Assembly (NCBI RefSeq): GCF_009363695.1
Contig: NZ_CP045403.1
Span: 3,668,501 to 3,732,500, forward strand
DNA length: 64,000 bases
From: Bacillus sp. THAF10
Lineage (GTDB): Bacteria > Bacillota > Bacilli > Bacillales > Bacillaceae_I
Reading direction: 5' to 3'
The notes beneath the pieces were generated by a model. That model was given only the letters and a program-made list of their open reading frames with translations, did no database searches and was not told the origin of the DNA. The stretch's first letter is position 1, and every line of letters starts with the position of its first letter. Position numbers and translations under genes: made by a program. This document shows positions 50,825 to 60,859 of the stretch, one piece after another.

Positions 50825-51685
50825 CTATTTTACACGAATCACTTCTATTTCACACTTTCTCCCTAATAGAATATGCAATATTTTAGCTATTAATATTAGA
50901 GTTAGGACCGGACGGTGGTCTTCAGATTTATTATTTAGCCAATTATTTGTTTTTGATGAAAACTGTGCTTTTCCTATTTTTAATCCTTTTAATAATTTCA
51001 TAATTGGCCCAAATTGTTTACTAAACACTGAGCCGCAATTAGGAGCGATATTATCTTGGTTTGTCTTGGACCACATAATTCTTTCTTTTAATGGATTTAT
51101 GCCAGCGAAGTCCCTTGATGGGAATTTAAAAGTAGCACTAATAATGAGTTTATCTTGGCAACCTGTAAACATAGTTTTTCTAAACTCTATATTCATATCT
51201 CTTCGATCAATCTTCTTAACTAAGTTATCAGTATCAATATAAGTAACACTCTCTACAAAGTCATAAATTGATTTATTAGCACGCTTACCTTCACCTGCAT
51301 TCATAGCTAACGCGCCACCAATAGTAGCAGGGACTGAAGCTAAAAAGTAAAAGGAATCTAAAGATTTCTTATAACAAAAATTTAAAATTTCATACATCAT
51401 TACCGTTGAAGAGACTTCATATAAATTTTTATCTTCTGATATTAATCTAATATCTTTAGGCATCTTATTTTTCAAAATTAAAGTTTTTATATTTTTATTA
51501 ACAAAAAGGGTATTAGAACCATTACCTAAAAAATAAAGATCTATATCATGTTCCTTGGCCCAATAAACATATTCTTTGTAATCCTCTATCGATTCAATTT
51601 CTCCATAATTCTCAAAGTGATGAAACGTTTTATAACCTGATAAAGTATTTGTTTCAAGTTTCTTGATATTGCATTTATTATTCAT
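50825..51685 (-). CDS. MurB-like FAD-binding reductase in a polysaccharide cluster
   Basis: 286 residues, shorter than housekeeping MurB (about 300). FAD-binding GNGSNTLF near residue 55, GGALAMNAGEGK (about 130), GSVFSKQFGP with the catalytic Ser position, and a C-terminal EIEVI in the position of the Glu of MurB. MurB reduces UDP-GlcNAc-enolpyruvate to UDP-MurNAc. A second copy inside a capsule cluster, away from mur genes, suggests either a lactyl-ether sugar in the polymer or a different redox step. No MurA-like partner is seen in the window. It is AT-rich like the neighbours. Confidence 0.8.
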   Translation of the reverse strand: MNNKCNIKKLETNTLSGYKTFHHFENYGEIESIEDYKEYVYWAKEHDIDLYFLGNGSNTLFVNKNIKTLILKNKMPKDIRLISEDKNLYEVSSTVMMYEILNFCYKKSLDSFYFLASVPATIGGALAMNAGEGKRANKSIYDFVESVTYIDTDNLVKKIDRRDMNIEFRKTMFTGCQDKLIISATFKFPSRDFAGINPLKERIMWSKTNQDNIAPNCGSVFSKQFGPIMKLLKGLKIGKAQFSSKTNNWLNNKSEDHRPVLTLILIAKILHILLGRKCEIEVIRVK

Positions 51686-51970
51686 TTATATCCCCTTTTT
51701 CAATAGATTTAGACAGCAATCTCATGAATAATCAATAAAAAACAAGCCTTTTACTTTGTAGTTGCATCGAGTAGACCGTTCATTTCTTTTAAAGACACTA
51801 ATATTAATAGGTGTATTCTCGTACCAACTTCGGTTCGTTTTATATTAGGATATCTGCATGGACCCACTATGGTGATATTTCCAGAAAATTTATGACAAAT
51901 ATTATTTACACCATTCCTTTTAAAAGATAGGTCTCTGACTATTAAGTGAGGTCACAAGTCCCTAATTAAT
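51686..51970. other. Gap between Wzx and MurB-like genes
   Basis: 285 bp. One minus-strand frame near 51780-51900 reads FSGNITIVGPCRYPNIKRTE without start, possibly the end of a lost acyl- or glycosyltransferase. No terminator is evident. Confidence 0.4.
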
Positions 51971-53335
51971 CTAAAATCGATACATAATATCAATTATTCC
52001 AAAAAAATTAAAAACTGATCTAAATACTGCAGATAATAACAAAATCAACAAAACACATAGAATAGCATTTTTGATGTATTTTTTACTAGAAATGTTCATA
52101 ACTTTAAATAATATACTAAAATATGTGATATTTATTATTATAAAGAATATAGTCATAAGGAATAATCCAAAATATATATCATCAAATACAAACTTACCTA
52201 TCAGTGCACCCAATATACTGAAAAAAATCTGTACTATACATGATATCATTGCATACTTTTGTTTATTTATTGTTACTTCTAACCCTTGTACTGTATTCAT
52301 TAAAAACATGAAAAAATATTGAATGGCTAGAATTCTCACAAAATCTCCTGCAATTTTCCAGTCTGATCCTAAAAATATAATAGTAATAATATCACCAAAT
52401 GCCATGAGCAAAGCAATAGGTATAATCGCAACTTTCATACCGTTTGTCATATTTCTAAATACAAAGTACCCAATATCGTTTCCTTTCTTTTGTTTATTAG
52501 AAATAGTTTGAAAAAAAACACGCCCTATAGCACTTGCTAATATAGTAATGGGTATACCTAACAACCTTACAGTTATAGAATAATAACCTAATAGCTTCGT
52601 TCCCCAAAGACCTTCAATTAGTAAAATCGGTAACTGATTTTTAAAATTCGTTAACACCCCTGTAGGCATCTGATATTTTACAAACCTTTTGTTATTACTA
52701 ATACATAATTTGTAATCCTCAAATTTAAAAGTAAAAAACTTATTGGGTAAATGACGTTTCATGTGTATTAACGTTACTACTTGACCAACGATATGACCTA
52801 TAAAGTAACCATAAAGGTCCATACCTAATAAACCTAGTGAAACTGCCACAGAACCATATACTAGGTTGTTGATTAAGGGATTTTTCATCAAAACATTATA
52901 CTCACCTTTGCGGTTAAGCCATGTATAGCATACTTGTATTTGCTGTGTTGTGAAAAATAGAACCATACTAAAAGCGAATAAAAATGTTAGACTAATAGAA
53001 ATATTGGTTGGTACTATACTAAAATACATCGTAATTAACATAGATGATAGAATACTTATGAATAATACAGTCGTAGTTATTACTTTATACGTTCTTTCAA
53101 TATTTTCGTCTTCCTCAATCATTATTGACTTTGTTAGTCCAATATCAGAAAATGACCTAATAATTGTAGATATAGCTATTAACAGTGTCCAAAACCCTAT
53201 CACAGTTGGACCATATATGCGTGTAAGAATTGGTAGTAAAATAATTGATATTACTTGTCCTAGCAATGTACCTGAAGAAATCTTAGCTATATTCTTTTTA
53301 TTTGTGGTTAAACTTTTTTTTATTTTACTTAACAT
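51971..53335 (-). CDS. Wzx-type polysaccharide flippase (MATE/MOP superfamily)
   Basis: 454 residues with about twelve to fourteen membrane helices. The start ISSGTLLGQVISIILLPILT, then RIYGPTVIGFWTLLIAISTI, is the Polysacc_synt signature of O-unit and capsule flippases. It would move lipid-linked repeat units to the outer face. The C-terminus is slightly unusual in ending with a hydrophobic helix and RF. It is upstream of the MurB-like gene and downstream of the pyruvyltransferase. Confidence 0.9.
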   Translation of the reverse strand: MLSKIKKSLTTNKKNIAKISSGTLLGQVISIILLPILTRIYGPTVIGFWTLLIAISTIIRSFSDIGLTKSIMIEEDENIERTYKVITTTVLFISILSSMLITMYFSIVPTNISISLTFLFAFSMVLFFTTQQIQVCYTWLNRKGEYNVLMKNPLINNLVYGSVAVSLGLLGMDLYGYFIGHIVGQVVTLIHMKRHLPNKFFTFKFEDYKLCISNNKRFVKYQMPTGVLTNFKNQLPILLIEGLWGTKLLGYYSITVRLLGIPITILASAIGRVFFQTISNKQKKGNDIGYFVFRNMTNGMKVAIIPIALLMAFGDIITIIFLGSDWKIAGDFVRILAIQYFFMFLMNTVQGLEVTINKQKYAMISCIVQIFFSILGALIGKFVFDDIYFGLFLMTIFFIIINITYFSILFKVMNISSKKYIKNAILCVLLILLLSAVFRSVFNFFGIIDIMYRF

Positions 53336-53359
53336 ACCTACCGCTCTCTAATTTTCAAA

Positions 53360-54499
53360 TTAATTTATAGAATTAAATGCAGTACTCAAATATTCCTTAG
53401 CTTTTTCTCTTTCTTTTTCTAGTAACTCATTAACCATAATATAATCTATATCAGTTTTTAATATTTCTATATTCTTTTCTGCAGAGTTTTTAGTGTCAAT
53501 TAATCGTTTAGAAAGACCGAAGTTATCAAGTACATCAATCATTCTTGCACCGGTTGAAGGGTGAGAAGATGTAATGAATTTTTTATTAAAAATAATAGAA
53601 AAAGCTGTCCCATGGAAAGAAGAAGTAATTACATATTCAGCTTCAGCAATTAATCTCAAAAACTGCTCAGGAACTTCATTTTCAAAATCAATCTGTGCAT
53701 CATTAAATTTATCTTTCTTATTGTAGCAGACTACTTTCATGTTCAACTTTGATGAAATTTCGTTTACAAGTTCAATTAAGTTATCATCTGTCCAAATATT
53801 ATATAGAAGTATATATTTTGTATTATCTTTTCTTACTGACCTTTTTTTCTGATAAAAGTTATTCCACTCATTATGTTTCAGCAAAAATACAGGGTCACAG
53901 ACATTATAGACAGTATTCTCAATTTTATCTTGTAAACTCATAGCTGTTGACTTTTCTCTAATTGAAATAAAATCCAACCTAGAAATATGCTTTAGATTTT
54001 CCTCTTTGATAGCATTACCTCCTGTACTTGCTGCATATGATAATTTAATTCCGCTTTTTACAAAATCCAAATAAAAGGAATACTCACCTTTATCTAAAAA
54101 GTCTTTATTCCAGACCTGATCACTTCCTGTTATATAAAAATCATAAAGAGGAGGATTGTCTATTAAGTCTTCGTAATCATCATATTTTTTAGCTGAAAGC
54201 AATAAACTTCCCCTTCTAAATTCTTTATAATTATTTTTTCTAGTTATCTTTTTATTAAGGTTATAAATGTTAGATAATAATATTCTAATCCTTTTTAATG
54301 GATTTTTTGAGTTATGAAATTTCGAATTGAGAAGTAGATTATATTTCTGTGATACATTTTTAAAGTCATAATCTATTATCTCAGCATTATAACCTTGGTT
54401 TTTTATATAATTTTGTAAAGCAAATGCTTGTAATACTGCTCCAAAATTTTCTGCTCTATGGAAAGTGATAATTCCTACTTTCTGTTTTGACTCACTCAT
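53360..54499 (-). CDS. Polysaccharide pyruvyl transferase-family protein
   Basis: 379 residues. N-terminal GIITFHRAENFGAVLQAFAL, NYIKNQGY is the typical pyruvyl-transferase opening. GSDQVWN (near residue 118), SYAASTGG and the late SSFHGTAFSIIF are further family marks (CsaB-like). The enzyme adds pyruvate ketals to a sugar from phosphoenolpyruvate, adding negative charge. A terminator hairpin lies between it and the upstream glycosyltransferase, so its expression may be lower or separate. Confidence 0.9.
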   Translation of the reverse strand: MSESKQKVGIITFHRAENFGAVLQAFALQNYIKNQGYNAEIIDYDFKNVSQKYNLLLNSKFHNSKNPLKRIRILLSNIYNLNKKITRKNNYKEFRRGSLLLSAKKYDDYEDLIDNPPLYDFYITGSDQVWNKDFLDKGEYSFYLDFVKSGIKLSYAASTGGNAIKEENLKHISRLDFISIREKSTAMSLQDKIENTVYNVCDPVFLLKHNEWNNFYQKKRSVRKDNTKYILLYNIWTDDNLIELVNEISSKLNMKVVCYNKKDKFNDAQIDFENEVPEQFLRLIAEAEYVITSSFHGTAFSIIFNKKFITSSHPSTGARMIDVLDNFGLSKRLIDTKNSAEKNIEILKTDIDYIMVNELLEKEREKAKEYLSTAFNSIN

Positions 54500-54537
54500 T
54501 AAACATTCCTCCAGTCATTTTTGCTTTTTATTAAAAT

Positions 54538-54562
54538 GTAAAAAAACTTGGTTTTACCAAGT
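54538..54562 (-). terminator. Internal terminator within the polysaccharide operon
   Basis: Minus strand ACTTGGT pairs with ACCAAGT around AAA, followed by TTTTTTTAC. It stands after the GT2 gene and before the pyruvyltransferase gene, so it may attenuate the distal genes. Confidence 0.75.
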
Positions 54563-54600
54563 CACCTAATTAAATTGACACAAAAATTTAAATGGTTTTT

Positions 54601-55665
54601 TTAGTTTAGCAATTTGTATTTAAGTTTCCCTAAAGTATATATAGATTTTTTTATAACAAAAAATAAGATTGAGGATATTGAGAAATGCTTTTTATCAAAT
54701 AACTTAATAGCTATTAAATCTCTTTTAGCAATATTAAAATTTCTATTTAATAAAATCTCTTTAAAAGAATCTCTATATAAATTAGACGATAAAAAATCAC
54801 TGTGTTTTTCAATAAAAGTTTTAAAGCTACTTTTATTATGAACAATCTCATAGTCAACAGCCATTATATACGTCTTTAATAAGACATAGGGAAATACTTT
54901 ATCAAATTCAGTCTTTTTCCCCCACTGTAATAAGAATTCATGATATAAATTTGATTGGTTAATTACTCTTGATGTTATATTTGGTTTTGGAGAAGTCGTT
55001 AAGGTCCCTTGTCTAATGAAATGATCATATAAGGGGGTCTGTATCCATACAATTTTTGAAACAAATGGTAGCACAGATAAGTTGAATAGCATATCTTCTG
55101 AAGCTACATCTTTATAACTTACAAATTCTATATTATATTTTCTAATTGTTTCCGCTTTAAATAACCTATTCCAAATCGAGAATTTATGCCTATCCTCTCT
55201 AATAATGTTTTGATAGACATAATTATTCTTGTCTTCTGTTGTAAAGTCAATTTCACTAGGCAAATTCTCTTTACATTGGGTCTTAACCTTATCCCCATAT
55301 ATTCTCTTTACATTACAAATGCACATTTCTGCATTAGTTTGAATTATTGCGTTTAGCATACTACTTATCATTTCTGGATAGGCAATATCATCGCTATCCA
55401 AAAATATGATAAAATCACCTTTACTTTTTTTTAACCCGAAGTTTCTTGCCTCCGAAGGACCTTCATTTATCTTATGGAAAACGCAAATTCTATCATCAAT
55501 AGATTTATAATAGTTACAAATTTCTCCTGATTCATCAGTAGACCCATCGTTTATCAACAAGATTTCTAAATTGTTATATTTTTGATTGATTACACTTTCG
55601 AGCATATCTTTTAAGTAAGGTTCAACGTTATAAATTGGGATTATTACACTTACTAGGTGCTTCAT
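54601..55665 (-). CDS. Glycosyltransferase family 2
   Basis: 354 residues from the ATG at 55665, chosen because GAGGAG precedes it; five upstream codons are dismissed. GT-A fold: VSVIIPIYNVEPYLKDMLES, LLINDGSTDESGEI and the metal-binding FLDSDDIAYP (DxD). A C-terminal region of about 130 residues is basic and may associate with the membrane. It transfers one sugar to the lipid-linked repeat unit. It is 28 bp after the Wzy-like gene. Confidence 0.92.
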   Translation of the reverse strand: MKHLVSVIIPIYNVEPYLKDMLESVINQKYNNLEILLINDGSTDESGEICNYYKSIDDRICVFHKINEGPSEARNFGLKKSKGDFIIFLDSDDIAYPEMISSMLNAIIQTNAEMCICNVKRIYGDKVKTQCKENLPSEIDFTTEDKNNYVYQNIIREDRHKFSIWNRLFKAETIRKYNIEFVSYKDVASEDMLFNLSVLPFVSKIVWIQTPLYDHFIRQGTLTTSPKPNITSRVINQSNLYHEFLLQWGKKTEFDKVFPYVLLKTYIMAVDYEIVHNKSSFKTFIEKHSDFLSSNLYRDSFKEILLNRNFNIAKRDLIAIKLFDKKHFSISSILFFVIKKSIYTLGKLKYKLLN

Positions 55666-55693
55666 ATAGACTCTCCTCAAAAAACTTCCAAAT

Positions 55694-57100
55694 TTATGAT
55701 TTCACAGTATTGGGTTCTCCTACTTTTTTCAAACCATAATATATCATCATGAAAAAAAACAAGTATACAAATTCTCTTTGTATAAAATGTCTAGGTTCTC
55801 CAGAAAAAAATAAATCTAACCAAACAAATATAGTTGATACGTAAATATAACTCATAAACTTTACTTCAGATAAAGTGTAATTAAAAAACTTCTCTATTTT
55901 TCCACCTAACATTCCAGTAATAAAAGAAAAAATTATTACTCCCAATATTGAAAGACTATAATACCCATACGCAATACCACCAGGGGGAATTTGTGTGTAA
56001 TGTCCGCCCATTATATAAATAGTATTAAAATATTCAATGGAAGATGGCTTACTAAACCATAAAAAAGAAGAAGGTATTACTGAGATAAATGCTCCTGCAA
56101 AGTCACCGAAAAAACTCATTTGGTGAATGCCTGAATTCACTACATTAATCGCTACTTCTGTAGAAATATATTTATATTCAGTATTATTGGAAAATACTCG
56201 AATTACATCTTCCATTCCAGTTATTGAATATCTACCACTACTGGAATAATCAATAAAAGCATTATATACAGCGCTTAATCCGTATTTAAGCATGGATAAA
56301 CTCATAAAGAAAGGTCTTGCATAATTTATTATTATAAATCCAATAATTACAGTAAAAATCACTTTTTTTGTTAACTCACTTTGCTTTAAGTTAATCCTAT
56401 AGTCAGTATTAACTTTTGCTCTAAGACTCCCAAAAATTAGTGTTATAATAAATAAAATTAATGCTCCGCGTCCTGCATGTATTAGGAACCAAAAAATACT
56501 TGATACTAAACTTATAATAAAGATTATCTTAATTGTTTTATTTGTTCTTTTAATACCAACCACATAACCAGCAAGTAAGAAAGTAGAGTAATTAGCAGCA
56601 ATAATAAATCTTTTTACAAACGCGTTACTTGAATTTTCTTCATTTAATCCTTCATAACTTTGATCACGTATGCTATTAGCATTACTAATCACTTCAAATA
56701 AGCCTCCAAAAATACTGGTATATGCTAATAGAGAACCTAACGATAATATCAAAAAAAGTGACGCTATTAACTTTACAAATTTTTCTTCATTTTTTAAAGT
56801 AACTCTTATATTTTTCCATTTACTTTTTAACTTAAGTGTAAAATAAAAACCCGATACCACCATTAAATATGAAGTAGTAACAACTAATAATCCATAAATT
56901 GAGGCCTCTACATTTCCTACGAAAGAATAGTATCTATTCTTATGGTTTAAAAATGGAGTATTATTTATGATAGCTGGAAGGATATAATATATTATGAAAT
57001 ATCCATTAAAAAAGCTTAAGGGGTCAAATTTAAATTTTTTTCTTCTAATTATCTCAAAGCTGATAATCAAAAGCATAATAACAAAATAAAAAAACGCCAT
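55694..57100 (-). CDS. Wzy-like O-antigen/capsule repeat-unit polymerase
   Basis: 468 residues, about ten or eleven membrane helices with one large external loop (FGGLFEVISNANSIRDQSYE) and a second with SSGRYSITGMEDVIRVFSN. The layout is that of repeat-unit polymerases, which have low sequence similarity; the call rests on topology and position between glycosyltransferases. It would link repeat units at the outer face after Wzx. Confidence 0.8.
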   Translation of the reverse strand: MAFFYFVIMLLIISFEIIRRKKFKFDPLSFFNGYFIIYYILPAIINNTPFLNHKNRYYSFVGNVEASIYGLLVVTTSYLMVVSGFYFTLKLKSKWKNIRVTLKNEEKFVKLIASLFLILSLGSLLAYTSIFGGLFEVISNANSIRDQSYEGLNEENSSNAFVKRFIIAANYSTFLLAGYVVGIKRTNKTIKIIFIISLVSSIFWFLIHAGRGALILFIITLIFGSLRAKVNTDYRINLKQSELTKKVIFTVIIGFIIINYARPFFMSLSMLKYGLSAVYNAFIDYSSSGRYSITGMEDVIRVFSNNTEYKYISTEVAINVVNSGIHQMSFFGDFAGAFISVIPSSFLWFSKPSSIEYFNTIYIMGGHYTQIPPGGIAYGYYSLSILGVIIFSFITGMLGGKIEKFFNYTLSEVKFMSYIYVSTIFVWLDLFFSGEPRHFIQREFVYLFFFMMIYYGLKKVGEPNTVKS

Positions 57101-57170
57101 TAGTTACCTCTCCTGATTTAGCTCACTTTTATTTAAAGGGACCTTTTAAACACAATGGCCACTTTAGAGT

Positions 57171-58340
57171 TTAAAGTAAATGCATATGTTGTAACATTAC
57201 ATCTGGCCAATTAAAATTCAAGTCTTTTTTTCTGCTTTGTTGTTCTAGTTTTATATTATTTAAATTTGTTTTATTTAAACAATACCTGATCTTATTCTCC
57301 AGAGAAGGTGGATTGGGACTAAATAACGTACTCTCATGTACAAGAATCTCAGGAATACCTCCTGAATACGTTCCTATAACTGGTATATCGTTATAGAGTG
57401 CTTCCATAACTGTGTTTGGACATGAGTCAGCTAGAGAGGGTACAACCATTAAATCGCACTCTCTTATCACTTCAATAGGGTTTTCAAGTCTACCGGTGAA
57501 TTTAATAGAAGGATAGTTTCTACATTCAGTTATATATGTTGGTAGTTGTTTACCATCTCCAACAAGAATAGCTTTAATATTAATTCCTTGGTCTATCAAA
57601 CTTTTTAATGCATCGACTAAAATTCTATGTCCTTTTCTTTCATTACTAAAATCACCAATAAAACCGATTATAAACTCATTGGAAGAATCATCTTTATAAA
57701 ATAAATTTCTTGAATCAATTTTCCTCTCAATTGAGTTATTAGTAATCCAAGATGGATTAACATTATTAATCTGAATAATAGCTTTTCTTTTTATAAAATT
57801 TTTGATGAATTTGTGTCTATCTATTAAAGCATCTAGATCGTACTGACATTGCACAAAAATTCTTTTCGCTTTTAAAAGGCATAGTGTTTCACACAATTTC
57901 ATTAAAGTAAGATAACCATTTATTAAGAATTTACTATTAGTTCTTTCACTAATTACAATTTTCTTATAACCAACTAAATCTTGCCGAATAAAAAGATTAA
58001 TATTTTTGAGGCCTACAAGGCATAACCCTACTGCCGTGGGTACGTCAAATACTATAATCAAATCATATTTGCGTTTTTTTATTTTATTAAGGGTTTTTAA
58101 GTTTCTTAAAAAATATTTAAGTTCTGTTGGGATAAATATATTTTTGCTCACTTTCTCAGTAAATAAGGACTGTGCTGATACATCATTTTCTTCTAATATC
58201 TCTGGAGAATCCCCACAAAACATATCAACTTCAATTCCTTTATCTTTCAATCCATGATATAATTCTAAAAATCTTTTTAAACCACCAGTAACCCTTTTAC
58301 CAAATAACTGACTAGTAGAGTACATTAAAACTTTGCTCAT
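57171..58340 (-). CDS. Glycosyltransferase family 4 (first)
   Basis: 389 residues, GT-B fold. The N-terminal half opens LMYSTSQLFGKRVTGGLKRF and the C-terminal half has IGFIGDFSNERKGHRILVDA, KFTGRLEN and the donor-binding VPSLADSCPNTVMEALYNDI, PVIGTYSGGIPEIL (E-x7-E region). Transfers a sugar from a nucleotide donor; specificity unknown. 70 bp after it starts the Wzy-like gene. Confidence 0.92.
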   Translation of the reverse strand: MSKVLMYSTSQLFGKRVTGGLKRFLELYHGLKDKGIEVDMFCGDSPEILEENDVSAQSLFTEKVSKNIFIPTELKYFLRNLKTLNKIKKRKYDLIIVFDVPTAVGLCLVGLKNINLFIRQDLVGYKKIVISERTNSKFLINGYLTLMKLCETLCLLKAKRIFVQCQYDLDALIDRHKFIKNFIKRKAIIQINNVNPSWITNNSIERKIDSRNLFYKDDSSNEFIIGFIGDFSNERKGHRILVDALKSLIDQGINIKAILVGDGKQLPTYITECRNYPSIKFTGRLENPIEVIRECDLMVVPSLADSCPNTVMEALYNDIPVIGTYSGGIPEILVHESTLFSPNPPSLENKIRYCLNKTNLNNIKLEQQSRKKDLNFNWPDVMLQHMHLL

Positions 58341-58371
58341 TTCCTATTCACCTTCAATTTATTCACACCAA

Positions 58372-59478
58372 TTACTTTACTTTATTTTTCAAATTCGCAT
58401 AAATTTTTTCCATTTTTTCAACATTGTTTATCCAATTATACTCTTTAACCACACGTCTTCTTTGTTTTTCACCAATTTCATTACGCAATTCTGGCTTTTG
58501 AATTAAATTAAAGAGTTCTATCCCCATTGCCTTATAATCTTTTCTTGGGACCATCACTCCAGCATTACCACTGTCTACAACTTCCTTAAAGCCATCAACA
58601 TCAGTCACAATAACTGGAACTTCACAAGCCATCGCTTCTACTATTGCAACACCAAAACTCTCACTATCTAGAACACTAGTACCAAGAAAAATGTCAAGTT
58701 CATTTAATGCCATCGGAACCGTTTCATTTGGTATTCTACCTTTAAACTCCACTACATCTTGTAAGTTACATTGATCTACAAGTTTTTCAAGATCAACTCT
58801 TTCTTCACCTTCTCCATAAATATAGTATTTTATCTTTAAATTTCTTTCTTTGTCAGTCAAAAGGGTATTTATTAAATAATTCACAGCTAAAATACCATAT
58901 TTTATTCCATATTTAGGTGCTAATTTCTTTATACTTCCAATTATTATTTCATCTTCGTTTTTATTAACATCACGCTTAGAAAACTTTTCTACATTGACTC
59001 CAAACGGAGTAATATGAATATTTGTAATTGGATAGTTTATTAGTTTTGAAGTTTGAAGAGCCATTGCATAGCTTGTAGAAGCCAACGAATCTGCTGCGTT
59101 AAGATTTTTGGTAACAATGTTCATATTTATCTTTCGCTTATAAGGAAAATCGTAAACATCACTTCCATAAACAGAAATTAAATAGGGAGAAAATCCAACT
59201 AGCCTACCAAGTGTCCCATATCCACTTGAATAATGTGCATTTAGAATATCAGGTTTTATAGAATTTAATATTTTTCTTAATTGAAATACATTAAGATAAT
59301 AACCAAATGGCGCTGGTATTTTAAGCTCATACAGTGATACTTTAGAATTAAATTTATCTGAAGAAGGCTTTTGATTTGATACATAACATAAATGTACTTC
59401 ATTACCATTTTCACTTAACTTATTTGCCCATCTAACACTATGAATATCGTTTCCAGCTGCTAGTAAAACTATTTTCAT
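58372..59478 (-). CDS. Glycosyltransferase family 4 (second)
   Basis: 368 residues, GT-B fold. N-terminus VLLAAGNDIHSVRWANKLSE; donor site LGTSVLDSESFGVAIVEAMA, CEVPVIVTDVDGFKEVV. It sits 31 bp before the previous GT4 gene and after the nucleotide-sugar dehydrogenase. The donor and acceptor are not predictable from sequence alone. Confidence 0.92.
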   Translation of the reverse strand: MKIVLLAAGNDIHSVRWANKLSENGNEVHLCYVSNQKPSSDKFNSKVSLYELKIPAPFGYYLNVFQLRKILNSIKPDILNAHYSSGYGTLGRLVGFSPYLISVYGSDVYDFPYKRKINMNIVTKNLNAADSLASTSYAMALQTSKLINYPITNIHITPFGVNVEKFSKRDVNKNEDEIIIGSIKKLAPKYGIKYGILAVNYLINTLLTDKERNLKIKYYIYGEGEERVDLEKLVDQCNLQDVVEFKGRIPNETVPMALNELDIFLGTSVLDSESFGVAIVEAMACEVPVIVTDVDGFKEVVDSGNAGVMVPRKDYKAMGIELFNLIQKPELRNEIGEKQRRRVVKEYNWINNVEKMEKIYANLKNKVK

Positions 59479-59539
59479 TGTGTATCACCTTCTTTCTTAT
59501 AAAGTTGTAGGTTATCCTAATCCTGATTTAACATATACT

Positions 59540-60859
59540 TTATAGTCTCCAATAACTATAACCATGTTTCTCAATTTCATCTTTATCCAAAATACTTTTA
59601 ACATCTACTATTATCTTTTCTTCATTTGGAAAATTGCCAAACATAGCATTCGTCTGATCTATTGTCATATCTCTGAACATATCATGACCGACTGCAAATA
59701 TTAGACAATCCGCATCTTCTACCATATCAAATGGGACCAAATCAACACCATATTCATTTTTTGATTCAATAGCATCGGCATATGGATCAGCTACGATTGG
59801 TTCTATTTCATATTCTTTAAGTCGTTTAATTATATCCTCTACTTTTGAATTGCGTATATCAGGGCAATTCTCTTTAAAAGTTAAACCTAAAATAACAACT
59901 TTAGCTTTTTTAACAACCTTGTTCGCATGAATCAATTTCTTAATAACCGCATCCGCTACAAATGCGCCCATTCCATCATTTATTTTTCTACCCGATAAGA
60001 TGATTTGTGAATGATAACCAAGTTTCTCTGCTTCATATATAAAGTAGTATGGGTCCACTCCAATACAATGGCCCCCAACCAATCCAGGATAAAACTTAAG
60101 CGCATTCCATTTAGTATTCATAGCTTCTATTACTTCTTGTGTATCAATACCCATGCGTTCAAAAACAATAGCAAGTTCATTCATAAAAGCAATGTTTATA
60201 TCACGTTGGCTGTTTTCAACTACCTTTGCAGCTTCAGCTACTTTAATAGAACCAGCACGATGAACACCAGCCTCAACTACCAATTCATAAACTTTAGCTA
60301 TCTCTTCTAATGATTCATAATCCATACCCGAAACTATTTTTATAATATTTTCCAATCGATGAACTTTATCACCAGGATTAATACGCTCAGGAGAGTATCC
60401 TACTTTAAAATCAACACCACATTTTAGTCCAGACTCCTTTTCAAGGATTGGAATACATACATCTTCTGTTACCCCAGGATACACAGTTGATTCATAGACT
60501 ACTATTGAACCTCTAGTTAGGTTTCTCCCGATAATAGTACTTGCTCCCTCAACTGGGGCAAGGTTAGGAGTTTTATCAGAATTGATTGGAGTTGGTACAG
60601 CCACAACATGAAATTTTGCTTTTTTGAGTTTAGTTTCATCTGAAGTAAAGTTAACTGATGTCTGCTTAATCACTTCATTTCCTACTTCATTTGTAGGATC
60701 TATACCTGATCTATATAACTCAATCTTCTTTTCATTTAAATCAAATCCAATGACATCAACTTTCTTTGCAAATGCCACGGCTAAAGGCATACCTACATAT
60801 CCTAATCCAACAACTGAAATCTTTTCCTGTTTATCAACTAGTTTTTCGTATAAGCTCAT
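59540..60859 (-). CDS. UDP-N-acetyl-hexosamine(uronate) dehydrogenase (WbpO/TviB-like)
   Basis: 439 residues from the ATG at 60859; an upstream ATG seven codons earlier is possible. VVGLGYVGMPLAVAFAKK, AVPTPINSDKTPNLAPVEGA, GYSPERINPGDKVH and GGHCIGVDPYYFIYEAEKLG (catalytic Cys) show the UDP-ManNAc/GalNAc dehydrogenase subgroup, distinct from the Ugd at 49351. It makes an aminouronic-acid donor such as UDP-GalNAcA. It overlaps the upstream WbuB-like gene by 26 bp. Confidence 0.92.
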   Translation of the reverse strand: MSLYEKLVDKQEKISVVGLGYVGMPLAVAFAKKVDVIGFDLNEKKIELYRSGIDPTNEVGNEVIKQTSVNFTSDETKLKKAKFHVVAVPTPINSDKTPNLAPVEGASTIIGRNLTRGSIVVYESTVYPGVTEDVCIPILEKESGLKCGVDFKVGYSPERINPGDKVHRLENIIKIVSGMDYESLEEIAKVYELVVEAGVHRAGSIKVAEAAKVVENSQRDINIAFMNELAIVFERMGIDTQEVIEAMNTKWNALKFYPGLVGGHCIGVDPYYFIYEAEKLGYHSQIILSGRKINDGMGAFVADAVIKKLIHANKVVKKAKVVILGLTFKENCPDIRNSKVEDIIKRLKEYEIEPIVADPYADAIESKNEYGVDLVPFDMVEDADCLIFAVGHDMFRDMTIDQTNAMFGNFPNEEKIIVDVKSILDKDEIEKHGYSYWRL

